Shown here piece by piece: positions 35,759 to 45,943 of a DNA stretch of 64,000 bases (the first letter of the stretch is position 1; each line of letters opens with the position of its first letter). The stretch is taken from contig NZ_QZWF01000023.1 of assembly GCF_004187715.1 (NCBI RefSeq), positions 1-64,000 on the forward strand, written 5' to 3'. This DNA is from Streptomyces sp. F001. Its GTDB lineage: Bacteria; Actinomycetota; Actinomycetes; Streptomycetales; Streptomycetaceae. Made by a program: the position numbers and the translations under genes. The notes under the pieces are model-generated. The model ran no database searches and was not told the origin of the DNA. It worked only from the letters and a program-made list of their open reading frames with translations.

Positions 35759-36547
35759 ATGGCAGTGGAAGACGAGATCCAGTTCGAGCGTGACGGCCAT
35801 GTCGCCCGGGTCTGGCTCAACCGCCCGTGGAAGAAGAACTGCGTCACGGTGCCGATCCTGGACCGGCTCGACGAGATCATCACCGAGGTCGACGAGGACC
35901 CCGAGCTGCGCGTTCTGGTGTTCCGCGGTCGCGGTGGCACGTTCTGCTCGGGCTTCGACCTGGACAGTCTGAAGGCGGACTTTGTCGGCAAGTCGAACGC
36001 CATCGACGTCGCGGTCAAGTCCGCGAAGGTGTGCGACCGCCTCTACTCGATGAAGACCCCCTCGGTCGCGGTCCTGGAGGGCCATGTCACCGCGGGCGGC
36101 TTCGAGATCATGATCTCCTGCGACTTCGCCATCGCCGCGGACGACGCCAAGATCGGCGACTTCCACATCCGCCGTGCGCTGTTCGGCGGGGCCGGCCCGA
36201 TCTACCGCGTGCCGCGCATGATCGGCATCCGCAAGACCAAGGAGCTGATGCTCACGGGCAAGCTCCTTTCCGGTGTCGAGGCCGCCGAGTTCGGCCTGAT
36301 CAACAAGTCCTCCCCGGCCGACAAGCTGGACGAGACGGTCCAGGACTTCATCGGCGACCTCATCGACAAGAGCCCCTTCACCATGTGGCTCACCAAGATG
36401 ACGATCGACCGCAGCCTGGACGCCGACACCCAGTCGCTGATGGTGATGGAGCACCTCGCCGTGGGTGTCGCGCTCAACTCCGAGGACGCCAACGAGGGGG
36501 TCTCGGCGTTCCTGGAGAAGCGCGAGCCCAAGTGGCAGGGGCGCTGA
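35759..36547 (+). CDS. Enoyl-CoA hydratase/isomerase family protein
   Basis: 262 aa from the ATG at 35759, preceded by GAAGGAGTGG. Crotonase fold: CoA/oxyanion loops in FRGRGGTFCSGFDLDSLKAD and VLEGHVTAGGFEIMISCD. One active-site position that is Glu in hydratases falls in the HIRRALFGGAGPIYR region without a clear Glu, so the reaction may be isomerisation or another crotonase reaction. First of a ten-gene operon, most members overlapping by four bases, that encodes beta-oxidation functions. Confidence 0.88.
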   Translation: MAVEDEIQFERDGHVARVWLNRPWKKNCVTVPILDRLDEIITEVDEDPELRVLVFRGRGGTFCSGFDLDSLKADFVGKSNAIDVAVKSAKVCDRLYSMKTPSVAVLEGHVTAGGFEIMISCDFAIAADDAKIGDFHIRRALFGGAGPIYRVPRMIGIRKTKELMLTGKLLSGVEAAEFGLINKSSPADKLDETVQDFIGDLIDKSPFTMWLTKMTIDRSLDADTQSLMVMEHLAVGVALNSEDANEGVSAFLEKREPKWQGR

Positions 36548-36552
36548 TCCGG

Positions 36553-36933
36553 ATGGCCACGCATCCGCGGAGTCCGGCCACCGGGCTGAAGGGCTCACGC
36601 TGCTCCGGCTGCTTGGTGGCCGTCTACCCCGCGGACGACGCGTGCCCGCGCTGCGGAGGGCCGGCCGATCCGGCTGCCCTGTCCGGCGCGGGCACCTTGT
36701 GGACGTGGACGGTGCAGCGGTATGCCCCCAAGTCGCCGCCGTACCAGGCCCCGCCCGGGGGCTTCGAGCCGTTCGCGGTCGGCTACGTCGAGCTGAAGGA
36801 AGGCGTACGGGTGGCCGCCGTACTCGACGTCGACGACCTCGACGCGGTCCGCATCGGCATGCCTCTCATGGTGACCGCGGGACGCGGCGTCCCGCGGGCC
36901 AGGCCCGCAACCCTCGGAGAGGAGGGCTCATGA
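36553..36933 (+). CDS. DUF35/OB-fold acyl-CoA-binding protein
   Basis: 126 aa. The N-terminal zinc ribbon CSGCLVAVYPADDACPRCGG is followed by an OB-fold (GAGTLWTWTVQRYAPKSPPY and a FEPFAVGYVELKEGVRVAA segment). Proteins of this type pair with thiolase-like lipid-transfer proteins; in steroid degradation the ChsH2 DUF35 domain binds the aldolase Ltp2. Its stop overlaps the start of the thiolase-like gene (ATGA), so the two very likely form a complex. Confidence 0.9.
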   Translation: MATHPRSPATGLKGSRCSGCLVAVYPADDACPRCGGPADPAALSGAGTLWTWTVQRYAPKSPPYQAPPGGFEPFAVGYVELKEGVRVAAVLDVDDLDAVRIGMPLMVTAGRGVPRARPATLGEEGS

Positions 36934-38075
36934 GCACCGATGTCCTGATCTGCGGTGCCGGGCGCACCTCGTTCGGCCGGTCGGAGGCGAGTGGCAGGCA
37001 GCTTGCCGTCAGCGCGGTGAATGCCGCGCTGGCGGACGCCGGGATCGAGTGGTCGCGGGTGCGGGCCGCTTTCGGCGGCAGCGACAGCGCAGGGCTCGCC
37101 GACACCCTGGTGTCCCAACTGGGTCTGACCGGAGTGCCGTTCGTCAACGTCAAGAACGGCTGCGCCACCGGCGGCAGCGCACTGATCAGTGCCGTCAATG
37201 CCATCCGCTCCGGTATGGCGGACGTCGTCCTCGCCGTCGGCTTCGACAAGCACCCGCGCGGCGCCTTCGACCCACGGCCCGAGGACTGGGGCCTGGGCGA
37301 GGAGTACGGCACTGACGGGCTGATGGTGACCACGCAGTTCTTCGGCATGAAGATCCAGCGCTATATGCACGACCACGGGATCACCCCGCGGACCCTTGCG
37401 CTGGTCGCCGAGAAGGCGTACCGCAACGGTGCCGTGACCCCCGATGCATGGCGCCGCACACCGGTCTCGGCCGCGGAGATCCTGGATTCGGGCATGGTCA
37501 GCGACCCGCTGACCCGCTACATGTTCTGCTCCCCCGGGGCGGGCGCGGCCGCGCTGGTGCTCTGCTCGCCCGAGGTCGCCCGCACCCTGGACGGCCCGGC
37601 GGTCACCCTGCGCTCGGCGGCCGTACGCACCCGGCGCTTCGGCTCGTTCGAGGTGTTCAGCCCCTGGATCCCCGGAGGGGAGCTGACCAGCGTCAGCCGC
37701 GACGCCTCGGCCGCGGCCTTCGAGGAGGCGGGGATCGGCCCGGGCGATGTCGACGTGTGCCAGCTGCAGGACACCGAGAGCGGCGCCGAGGTGATGCACA
37801 TGGCGGAGTGCGGGTTCTGCGAGGACGGCGAGCAGGAGCGGCTGATCGCCTCAGGCGCGACGGAGATCGGCGGCGCGCTGCCGGTCAACACCGACGGCGG
37901 CTGCATTGCCAACGGCGAACCCATCGGCGCCTCGGGACTGCGCCAGGTCTACGAAGTCGTGCAGCAGCTGCGCGGCAGAGCCGGCGAACGGCAGGTCCCC
38001 GGCAAGCCCAGGGTCGGCTTCACCCATGTGTACGGCGCCCCCGGCGTGAGCGCCTGCACCGTGCTGACCTGCTGA
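36930..38075 (+). CDS. Thiolase-like lipid-transfer protein (SCP2 thiolase family)
   Basis: 381 aa. The thiolase fold has the Cys motif VKNGCATGGSALISAV (about residue 76). The usual GHP histidine motif reads GEPIGASGLRQ (near residue 330), and the C-terminal THVYGAPGVSACTVLTC keeps a cysteine. The His-to-Glu change is, as I recall, shared by a branch of actinobacterial lipid-transfer proteins, so it marks a subgroup rather than a dead enzyme. With its DUF35 partner it may act as a retro-aldolase or a non-classical thiolase that removes a side-chain unit. Confidence 0.88.
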   Translation: MSTDVLICGAGRTSFGRSEASGRQLAVSAVNAALADAGIEWSRVRAAFGGSDSAGLADTLVSQLGLTGVPFVNVKNGCATGGSALISAVNAIRSGMADVVLAVGFDKHPRGAFDPRPEDWGLGEEYGTDGLMVTTQFFGMKIQRYMHDHGITPRTLALVAEKAYRNGAVTPDAWRRTPVSAAEILDSGMVSDPLTRYMFCSPGAGAAALVLCSPEVARTLDGPAVTLRSAAVRTRRFGSFEVFSPWIPGGELTSVSRDASAAAFEEAGIGPGDVDVCQLQDTESGAEVMHMAECGFCEDGEQERLIASGATEIGGALPVNTDGGCIANGEPIGASGLRQVYEVVQQLRGRAGERQVPGKPRVGFTHVYGAPGVSACTVLTC

Positions 38076-38105
38076 ACATCCCACTGAATGGAGGTGGAAG
38101 AAGAG

Positions 38106-39308
38106 ATGAGCGGTATCCCGGAACCGGAGGAGTTCCGCGCCCAGGCCCGGCAGTGGCTGGCCACGGTCGCCCGGCCGCGCGCCGCCGACGGGGAGTGGGG
38201 CAGCGGCTCCGACTCCGTCGCCGTGTTCGAGAACTGGACCGAGGAGCAGGAGCGTGAGCACACCGTCGGCATCCAGGAGTGGGAGCGCATCCGGTACGAC
38301 CAGAGGTGGGGGGCACTCAACTGGTCGGCGGCGTACGGGGGGCGCGGCCTTCCCGCCTACTACGAGCAGCTCTACCGCACCGAAGAGGCGGCCTTCGAGG
38401 TGCCCCATCGGACCGAGATCTTCCCGGTGACCCAGCAGCTCGTCGCCCCCGCGATCGGCATCTGGGGCACCGAGGAGCAGAAGGAGCGCTGGCTGCGCCC
38501 CATGCTGCGCACCGACGAGCTGGCCTGCCAGCTGTTCTCCGAGACCGAGGCCGGCTCCGACCTCGCCGCAGTGCGGACCAAGGCGGTGCGCGACGGCGAT
38601 CACTGGGTGCTGGACGGCCACAAGGTGTGGACCTCCGGCGCGCGGGTCGCCACCTGGGGCGTCGCGGTGTGCCGCACCGACCCTGACGTACGCAAGCACG
38701 CCGGCATCACCGTCTTCCTGGTGCGCATGGACGCGCCGGGCGTGACCGTACGGCCCATCCAGCAGATGACCGGCGGTACCAGTTTCAATGAGGTCTACCT
38801 CGACGGGGTCGTCGTACCGGACACCGACCGGCTCGGACCGGTCGGCGAGGGCTGGCGGGTCACGCTCAGCGTGCTGGCCGCCGAGCGGCTGGACTCCGGC
38901 AACCTCGGCCTGGACAACGCCGACCGGGCACTGGACCTGGCCAGGAACCTGCCCTGCCCGCTCACCGGCGGCGAACAGCAACAGGCCGCGGACCTCCACA
39001 TCCGGACCCTCGTGCAGCGGCTCATCGGACTGCGGGTGACCGCCGCCCTCGTCGCCGGCCGCGAACCGGGCGCGGAGGCCTCGGTGGGCAAGCTGTACGC
39101 CACCGAGACCATGCGGCGCACCAGCGACCTGGTGTCCGAGCTGCTCGGCCCGCGCCTCGTCGCGGACACGGGGGAGTGGGGCACGTACGCCTGGACGGAG
39201 CATCTGCTCGGCGCCCCCGGCTACAGCATCGCGGGCGGCACCGACGAGATCCAGCACAACATCCTCGCCGAGCGCGTGCTCGGCCTGCCCAGGGAGCCGG
39301 TCCGATGA
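38106..39308 (+). CDS. Acyl-CoA dehydrogenase (FadE, large type)
   Basis: 400 aa from the ATG at 38106; the ATG at 38088 overlaps the GGAGGTGG ribosome site. Middle domain CQLFSETEAGSDLAAVRTKA and MTGGTSFNEVYLDGVVVPD; C-terminal GYSIAGGTDEIQHNILAERV, typical of actinobacterial FadE enzymes. It oxidises acyl-CoA to enoyl-CoA with FAD. It could be the catalytic partner of the smaller enzyme at 23019 (heteromeric FadEs are known in steroid side-chain degradation); this is inference. Confidence 0.9.
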   Translation: MSGIPEPEEFRAQARQWLATVARPRAADGEWGSGSDSVAVFENWTEEQEREHTVGIQEWERIRYDQRWGALNWSAAYGGRGLPAYYEQLYRTEEAAFEVPHRTEIFPVTQQLVAPAIGIWGTEEQKERWLRPMLRTDELACQLFSETEAGSDLAAVRTKAVRDGDHWVLDGHKVWTSGARVATWGVAVCRTDPDVRKHAGITVFLVRMDAPGVTVRPIQQMTGGTSFNEVYLDGVVVPDTDRLGPVGEGWRVTLSVLAAERLDSGNLGLDNADRALDLARNLPCPLTGGEQQQAADLHIRTLVQRLIGLRVTAALVAGREPGAEASVGKLYATETMRRTSDLVSELLGPRLVADTGEWGTYAWTEHLLGAPGYSIAGGTDEIQHNILAERVLGLPREPVR

Positions 39309-40279
39309 GCACGGCCACCGACGTGGCGGAGCTTGCCGCACGGGTCCACGACCGGCTCGCCGCACGTCATCCGTCGGCGTCCATCGGGGAGTTGAAAACC
39401 CTGCCGGGCGGCCACTCGGGCCTGACCTACTCGGTGACAGCCGGCGACGCGCGCTACGTCATCAAGGCGGTGCCTCCGGGGCAGCGCCCCATCGGACGCA
39501 ACAACGTGCTGCGTCAGGCGCGCGTGCTGGGCGCGCTCGCCGGATCGACGGTCCCGGTGCCGGGCGTTGCCGCCGTCGACGAGACACAACCCGCCTGGTT
39601 CGCCATGGAGTTCGCCGACGGCGAGGCCGTCGAACCCGTACTCGACGAGCCCCGCGTACCACCCGCGACCGCGAAGGCGCGGATGCTGAGGATCGCCTCA
39701 GTGCTGCGGCGTCTGCACGAGACCGATCTGCGCACGCCCGGACTCGACGCGCCCGAACCGCTCGACGCGGCCGGAGAGCTGGAGCGATGGAGCCGCACCA
39801 TGCGTGCCGTTCCGGACGAACTACGGCCTGGTAGCGAGGAGCTGCTCCGGCGCCTTGCCGAAGATGTGCCCGGTGACCTTCCACCGGTGCTGCTCCACGG
39901 CGACTTCCGGCTCGGCAATGTGCTGTGCGTCGGCGGGCGCGCTGTCGCTGTCGTCGACTGGGAGATCTGGAGCGTCGGCGACCCGCGCATCGACCTCGGC
40001 TGGTTCCTGCTCTTCGCCGACCACCGCAACTTCCCGCAGCTGGGCCGCGCCGTGCCCGGCCTGCCCACCGAGGACGAACTGCTCGACACCTATCTCGACG
40101 GCCGGGCCGCGCTGCCCGCCATGGACTGGTTCCGGGCACTGGGCCGCATGAAGATGGCCGCGATCATGGGCCACAACCTGCGTCGGCACCGCGAGGGCAA
40201 GCACCACGACCCGGACCAGGAACGACTGCCGCCCACCATCGCCGCGATGATCCGCACGGCGCGCGACATCCTCGGCTGA
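39305..40279 (+). CDS. APH-family phosphotransferase (acyl-CoA kinase-like)
   Basis: 324 aa starting in the ATGA overlap with the preceding gene. Kinase motifs: LLHGDFRLGNVL (Brenner motif, catalytic Asp) and VVDWEIWSVGDPRIDLGWF (metal Asp), with an N-terminal nucleotide loop PGGHSGLTYSV. It belongs to the phosphotransferase group that partners ACAD10/11-like acyl-CoA dehydrogenases. In the levulinate pathway such a kinase phosphorylates 4-hydroxyacyl-CoA. The next gene, 33 bp on, encodes an ACAD11-like protein, supporting that role here. Confidence 0.85.
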   Translation: MSTATDVAELAARVHDRLAARHPSASIGELKTLPGGHSGLTYSVTAGDARYVIKAVPPGQRPIGRNNVLRQARVLGALAGSTVPVPGVAAVDETQPAWFAMEFADGEAVEPVLDEPRVPPATAKARMLRIASVLRRLHETDLRTPGLDAPEPLDAAGELERWSRTMRAVPDELRPGSEELLRRLAEDVPGDLPPVLLHGDFRLGNVLCVGGRAVAVVDWEIWSVGDPRIDLGWFLLFADHRNFPQLGRAVPGLPTEDELLDTYLDGRAALPAMDWFRALGRMKMAAIMGHNLRRHREGKHHDPDQERLPPTIAAMIRTARDILG

Positions 40280-40312
40280 ACCGGACCGATCACCCAAGCC
40301 ACAGGAGCAATC

Positions 40313-41542
40313 GTGGATTTCGGATACTCCCCCCGGGCGAGTGAACTCCAGGACCGTATGCGGTCGTTCATGGAGCAGCACGTCTACCCGGCGGAAGCCG
40401 TCTACGACCGGCAGCTCGCCGAGGCCGACGACCCGCACGCGCTGCCGCCGGTGATGGCCGAACTGAAGGAGAAGGCGCGCGCCGAGGGGCTGTGGAACCT
40501 CTTCATGGCGCACGGCGACTGGGGTGCGGGGCTCACCAACCTCGAGTACGCGCCGCTCGCCGAACTCATGGGCCGCTCCATCATCGGCAACGAGGTGTTC
40601 AACTGCTCGGCGCCCGACACCGGCAACATGGAGCTCCTCGCGCTGTACGGCACGCCCGAGCAGCAGGAACGCTGGCTGCGGCCCCTCCTCGAGGCCGAGA
40701 TCCGCTCCTGCTTCGCGATGACCGAACCCGAGGTCGCCAGCTCCGACGCGCGCAACATCCGCACCCGCATCACCCGCGACGGCGACCACTACGTGGTCAA
40801 CGGCCGCAAGTGGTACACCTCCGGGATCCTCGACCCCGACTGCAAGCTGATCATCCTGATGGGCAAGACCGACCCGGACGCGCCCACCTACCGGCAGCAG
40901 AGCATGCTGCTCATCCCCCGTGACGCCCTCGGCGTCACGGTCGTGCGCGACCTGCCGATGTTCGGCTACACCGACCGGTGCGGGCACGGCGAGGTGCTGT
41001 TCGAGAACGTCCGCGTCCCCGTGGAGAACATCCTCGTCGGCGAGGGGGAGGGCTTTGCGCTCGCCCAGGGGAGGCTCGGCCCGGGACGTATGCACTACGC
41101 GATGCGCGCCGTGGGCTTCGCCGAGCGTGCCCTGCAGTTGATGTGCGAACGCGCCGCCGAACGCGTCGCGTTCGGCGGGCCGCTCGCCGACCGGGGCGTG
41201 GTGCGCGAGTGGATCGCCCGCAGCCGCATCGAGATCGAGCAACTGCGGCTCCTCGTCCTCAAGTCGGCCTGGCTGATGGACACCGTCGGCAACGCCGCCG
41301 CCCGGATGGAGGTCGCCGCCATCAAGGTCGCCGCGCTGGAGGTCGCCCACAAGGTCGTCGACCGAGCAGTGCAGGCGCACGGCGCGGCGGGCGTCAGCGA
41401 CGACACGGTACTGGCCCGGCTGTTCGCCATCACGCGTGCGCTGCGCATCGCCGACGGCCCCGACGAGGTGCATCTGCGCACCGTGGCCCGCCACGAACTC
41501 GCCCAGTACAAGAAGACCGACACGAAGGCAGGGGCAGCGTGA
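40313..41542 (+). CDS. Acyl-CoA dehydrogenase (ACAD10/11-like)
   Basis: 409 aa from the GTG at 40313, five bases after AGGAG. 'EIRSCFAMTEPEVASSDARN' and RKWYTSGILDPDCKLIILMG lie in the FAD half, and the C-terminal end reads HGAAGVSDDTVLAR and ALRIADGPDEVH. The ADGPDEVH end is the ACAD10/11 form. Paired with the kinase at 39305 it probably helps remove phosphate from a 4-phosphoacyl-CoA and reposition the oxygen, rather than doing simple dehydrogenation. Confidence 0.88.
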   Translation: MDFGYSPRASELQDRMRSFMEQHVYPAEAVYDRQLAEADDPHALPPVMAELKEKARAEGLWNLFMAHGDWGAGLTNLEYAPLAELMGRSIIGNEVFNCSAPDTGNMELLALYGTPEQQERWLRPLLEAEIRSCFAMTEPEVASSDARNIRTRITRDGDHYVVNGRKWYTSGILDPDCKLIILMGKTDPDAPTYRQQSMLLIPRDALGVTVVRDLPMFGYTDRCGHGEVLFENVRVPVENILVGEGEGFALAQGRLGPGRMHYAMRAVGFAERALQLMCERAAERVAFGGPLADRGVVREWIARSRIEIEQLRLLVLKSAWLMDTVGNAAARMEVAAIKVAALEVAHKVVDRAVQAHGAAGVSDDTVLARLFAITRALRIADGPDEVHLRTVARHELAQYKKTDTKAGAA

Positions 41543-42311
41543 GCGCCGACACCCTCGACGGCAAGGTGGCCGTCATCACCGGAGGATCCCGCGGCATCGG
41601 CCTCGGTATCGCCACCGCCTACCGGGCCGCAGGTGCACACGTGGTGATCGCGGCCCGTAAGGCGGCCGGACTCGCCGAGGCACGTGAGGAGTTGCTGCGT
41701 GTCAAGGGCGACGGCGACATCCACACCGTGGTGGCCAACGCCGGTGAGCCCGACCAGGCCGAGGCGTGCGTCGACGAGACCATGACCCGCTTCGGCCGGG
41801 TCGACATCCTCGTCAACAACGCGGCGACCAACCCGTACAACGGCGATCTGCTGGACCTCGATCTGCCGCGTGCGGAGAAGACCGTACGGGTCAACCAGTA
41901 CGGGATGATCGCCTGGACCCGCTGTGCATGGCGCGCCTGGATGGCCGAGCACGGGGGAGCGGTGATCAACATCGCCTCCGTCGGCGGGCTGATCGTCGAC
42001 CCGCACATCGGCTACTACAACGCCACCAAGGCCGCCATGCTCCATATGACCCGGCAGCTCGCGTACGAACTCGGGCCGAAGGCACGGGTCAACGCCATCG
42101 CCCCCGGGCTGATCAAGACGGAGCTGGCGCGCGCCGTGTGGGAGGTCCGCGAGCCCATCCTCACCGCCAAGCTGCCGATGCGGCGCCTCGGCACCGTGGA
42201 GGACGTGGCGAACGCGGCCCTGTTCCTCGCCTCCGAGGCCTCCTCGTGGATGACCGGCCAGACCCTGGTGCTCGACGGCGGTGCGACCGCCCTGCCGATC
42301 GGGGTGGACGA

Positions 42312-42315
<4 letters not shown>
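41539..42315 (+). CDS. SDR family oxidoreductase
   Basis: 258 aa; the GTG at 41539 overlaps the stop of the preceding gene (GTGA). Cofactor motif TGGSRGIG, NNAA at VDILVNNAATNP, catalytic INIASVGG serine and YYNATKAA. The C-terminus LVLDGGATALPIGVDE is normal. It probably reduces or oxidises a hydroxyacyl-CoA made by the neighbouring enzymes. Translationally coupled on both sides. Confidence 0.93.
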
Positions 42316-43093
<778 letters not shown>

Positions 43094-43097
<4 letters not shown>

Positions 43098-43888
43098 GGG
43101 TGGGCATCGACATCCAGGACGACGGGCTCGCCCGCGTCACCCTGCGCCGCGGCGAGGCGGGCAACGCCATCGGCCTGGAGACGGCGCGCGGACTCCTTGA
43201 CGCGGCACGGGCCTGTGAGCGCGAGGGCGCCAGGGCGGTGCTGCTCACCGGCGAGGGGAAGTCCTTCTGTGTCGGCGGCGACCTCAGGGAATTCTCCCTG
43301 CTCTCGGGCGCCGCGCTGGAGAAGCACCTCATCGCGGTCACCGACGCCCTGCACGAGGCTCTGCGCACCTTCGTCGCGATCGACGCGCCGATGGTGGCCG
43401 CCGTCCAGGGAGCGGTCGCCGGGGCCGGCATCGGGCTGGCCGCGGCCGCCGATGTGACCCTCGCGGCCGACAATGCCTCGTTCACCGCCGCGTACACCGG
43501 CATCGGCTACTCGCCGGACGCTGGAGTGAGCTGGTTCCTGCCCCGTCTCATCGGGCCCAAGCGCGCGCTGGATCTGCTGCTGACCAACTGCCGGATTCCC
43601 GCGGCGGAGGCCGCGGCGATCGGGCTGGTGAGCCGGGTCGTCGCCGACGAGCAGCTGGCCGCCGAGGCCGCGCGCACGGCCGAGGCCCTGCGCCGCGGAC
43701 CCACCGCCGCCTTCGGCGCCACCTGCCGGCTCGTCGCCGCCGGTCTCACCTCGGAGCTCGCCTCGCACCTGGACCGTGAGGCCCGTTCGCTCGCCGCCGC
43801 GGCCGCCTCCGACGCGGGCCGTGAGGGCGTTGCCGCCTTCCTCGGCAAGCGGGCGCCCGACTTCACCCGCGTTTCCCCCAGGACCTGA
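43094..43888 (+). CDS. Enoyl-CoA hydratase/isomerase
   Basis: 264 aa with an ATGA overlap to the SDR. Crotonase motifs: GEGKSFCVGGDLREF (oxyanion loop), AVQGAVAGAGIGLAAAADVT and 'YTGIGYSPDAGVSWFLPRLIG'. The segment resembles PaaG-type isomerases, where Asp replaces the hydratase glutamate (DAGVS). Likely a double-bond isomerase or hydratase of the pathway. Confidence 0.9.
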
Positions 43889-43917
43889 TCCCCACCCGAA
43901 ACCCCATGGAGCCCACC

Positions 43918-45066
43918 GTGTCGGAAGCATTCATCGCCGGAGCCGTCCGCACCCCGGTCGGCCGCCGCAAGGGCGCGCTCAGCGGCGTGCACCCGGCCGA
44001 CCTCGGCGCGCATGTGCTGCGTGCTCTTGTCGAGCGCACCGGCGTCGACCCCGGCGCCGTCGACGACGTGTACTTCGGCTGCGTCAGCCAGATCGGCGCG
44101 CAGACCGGAAACATCGCCCGCACGGCGTGGCTGTCGGCGGGCCTGCCGCAGCATGTCCCCGGCACCACCATCGACCGGCAGTGCGGTTCCTCCCAGCAGG
44201 CTGTGCACTTCGCCGCCCAGGCGGTCATGTCGGGCACCGCGGACCTGGTGGTCGCCGGGGGCGTGGAGGTCATGAGCCTCGTGCCCATCGCCAGCCCCAT
44301 GTACGTCGGCGAACAGGCCGGCATGGGCAGTCCGTACGCGGGCGAAGGCTGGCGCGAGCACTTCGGGGAGCAGGAGGTCTCGCAGTTCCGGGGTGCCGAG
44401 CTGATCGCCGAGAAGTGGGCCGTCTCCCGTGAGGACATGGAGCAGTTCGCGCTCACCAGCCATCAGCGGGCCCTCGCCGCCCAGGCCGACGGTGCGTTCG
44501 ACGACGAGATCACCCCGGCCTTCGGGCTCACCGCCGACGAGGGCCCGCGCGCCGACACCACGCTGGAGAAGATGGCGGGCCTGAAGACCCTCACCGAGGG
44601 CGGCCGGCTGACCGCCGCCGTATCCAGCCAGATCTCCGACGGCGCGGCCGCCCTGCTGATCGCCTCCGGGGAGGCGGTACGCCGCCACGGTCTGACCCCG
44701 CTGGCCCGGGTGCACACCCTGGCCGTGGTCGGCTCCGACCCGATCCACATGCTGACCGGTCCGATCCTGGCGACGGAGAAGGTGCTGGACAAGGCCGGTC
44801 TCTCGATCGGTCAGATCGATCTCGTCGAGATCAACGAGGCCTTCGCTTCCGTCGTCCTCGCGTGGCAGAAGGAGATCGGTGCCGACGAGGCCCGGGTCAA
44901 CGCCTTCGGCGGCGCGATCGCGCTCGGTCATCCGCTCGGCGCCACGGGCGCCCGGCTGATGACCACGCTCGTTCACCAGCTGCGCAGGACGGGCGGGCGT
45001 TATGGTCTGCAGACGATGTGCGAGGGCGGGGGCATGGCCAATGCGACCGTCATCGAACGCCTGTGA
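43918..45066 (+). CDS. Acetyl-CoA acetyltransferase (thiolase)
   Basis: About 382 aa from the GTG at 43918, which follows GGAG by six bases; an ATG at 43906 in frame lacks a ribosome site. The nucleophile Cys89 is in IDRQCGSSQQAVHFAA; NEAF, GGAIALGHPLGATGARL and the second Cys in MCEGGGMANATVIERL are all present, so it is a classical catalytically complete thiolase. It releases acetyl- or propionyl-CoA in the last step of beta-oxidation. Last gene of the 35759 operon. Confidence 0.93.
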   Translation: MSEAFIAGAVRTPVGRRKGALSGVHPADLGAHVLRALVERTGVDPGAVDDVYFGCVSQIGAQTGNIARTAWLSAGLPQHVPGTTIDRQCGSSQQAVHFAAQAVMSGTADLVVAGGVEVMSLVPIASPMYVGEQAGMGSPYAGEGWREHFGEQEVSQFRGAELIAEKWAVSREDMEQFALTSHQRALAAQADGAFDDEITPAFGLTADEGPRADTTLEKMAGLKTLTEGGRLTAAVSSQISDGAAALLIASGEAVRRHGLTPLARVHTLAVVGSDPIHMLTGPILATEKVLDKAGLSIGQIDLVEINEAFASVVLAWQKEIGADEARVNAFGGAIALGHPLGATGARLMTTLVHQLRRTGGRYGLQTMCEGGGMANATVIERL

Positions 45067-45079
45067 CGCATCCGATTGG

Positions 45080-45103
45080 CAACTGAGTTCAACTTGGGTT
45101 TAG
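45080..45103. promoter_or_regulatory. Operator-like site 6 (before TetR gene)
   Basis: CAACTGAGTTCAACTTGGGT; TGAGTTCA is shared with site 2. It lies 41 bp before the regulator start, so autoregulation is likely. Confidence 0.6.
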
Positions 45104-45143
45104 TCTCGGCTACCGACACGGTGAGTGACGGCCAGGAGAAGTC

Positions 45144-45764
45144 ATGACGAAGATCGTTGAACCGGAGGCGGGACCGCGGTCCAAGCGCGCCGCCATTCTC
45201 GCGGCTGCCGTGGACTGCTTCGGCGAGGCCGGCTTCGAGGCGACGAAGTGGTCCACCGTGGCCGAGCGGGTCGGTATCGGGCAGACCGCGCTCTACCACT
45301 ACTTCGAGTCGAAAACCCACTGTCTGCTCACCATCATGCGGCTCGAACTGCAGCGCTCCCACGACCGGTTCGCCGAGGCGACCAAGGACACCGCGGACCC
45401 TGTCGAGGCGCTGCGGGCCGCAGTCCGGGCGGCGTACGACGTCTCCCCGCACGAGGTCCTGCAGATGCGCATTCTGCAGAACCACATGGACCTGCTGTCC
45501 GGCTCGCGCCGGTCCGCGCGCGAGGAGGCCGAGCGGGTCGCGGCCCGGCAGTTGGTCCAGGTCGTCGAGCGCGACTGGACGAACCTGCTGGTGAGGGGCA
45601 TGGCCCAGGGTGCTTTCCCGCTGCGGGACGCACAGTTGCTGGGCGCGAGTGTGCTCGGCCTGATCGTCAGTGTGTGGCGGTGGTACCGGCCGTCCGGGCC
45701 GACGCCGCTCGCGGAGATCAGTGAGCTGATCGAGGGCGCCTGCGTGCGGATGGTCGCCTCTTGA
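45144..45764 (+). CDS. TetR/AcrR family regulator, candidate cluster regulator
   Basis: 206 aa. The N-terminal HTH (residues 14-60) contains RAAILAAAVDCFGEAGFEAT, then VAERVGIGQTALYHYFESK, a standard TetR DNA-binding segment. The C-terminal helical domain (about 70-205) is hydrophobic and could bind an acyl-CoA ligand, as in KstR- and FadR-type repressors; this is inference. It lies inside the cluster between two of the operator-like sites (6 and 7) and is the best candidate for binding all of them. The ATG at 45144 is preceded by CAGGAGAAGTC. Confidence 0.9.
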   Translation: MTKIVEPEAGPRSKRAAILAAAVDCFGEAGFEATKWSTVAERVGIGQTALYHYFESKTHCLLTIMRLELQRSHDRFAEATKDTADPVEALRAAVRAAYDVSPHEVLQMRILQNHMDLLSGSRRSAREEAERVAARQLVQVVERDWTNLLVRGMAQGAFPLRDAQLLGASVLGLIVSVWRWYRPSGPTPLAEISELIEGACVRMVAS

Positions 45765-45790
45765 TGCGCTGAGCGGTCCCGCGGCACCTC

Positions 45791-45824
45791 GCGGCCCCCT
45801 GACGGAAGTCCGTCAGGGGGCCGC
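45791..45824 (+). terminator. Terminator after TetR gene
   Basis: GCGGCCCCCTGACG and CGTCAGGGGGCCGC form a perfect 14-bp stem around GAAGTC, followed by GTTGTCGTCTCCTCTC. Confidence 0.9.
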
Positions 45825-45901
45825 GTTGTCGTCTCCTCTCACCCGTGTGATCGGGTACGTCATCAACCATTGCCAGGTGTGTTACCCCAGCATTAAAATC
45901 C

Positions 45902-45927
45902 AACCTGAATTGAACTTAACTCAGGTT
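45902..45927. promoter_or_regulatory. Operator-like site 7 (before binding-protein gene)
   Basis: AACCTGA and TCAGGTT form a perfect 7-bp inverted repeat 12 bp apart, with ATTGAACTTAAC between; the whole is the most symmetrical of the set and may show the full operator. It lies 17 bp upstream of the start at 45944. Confidence 0.7.
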
Positions 45928-45943
45928 GATCTGGGGAGGGGTC

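Noticed and set aside
39821..41494. 557-aa minus-strand frame
   Set aside because: Antisense to the kinase and acyl-CoA dehydrogenase genes; codon-bias shadow.
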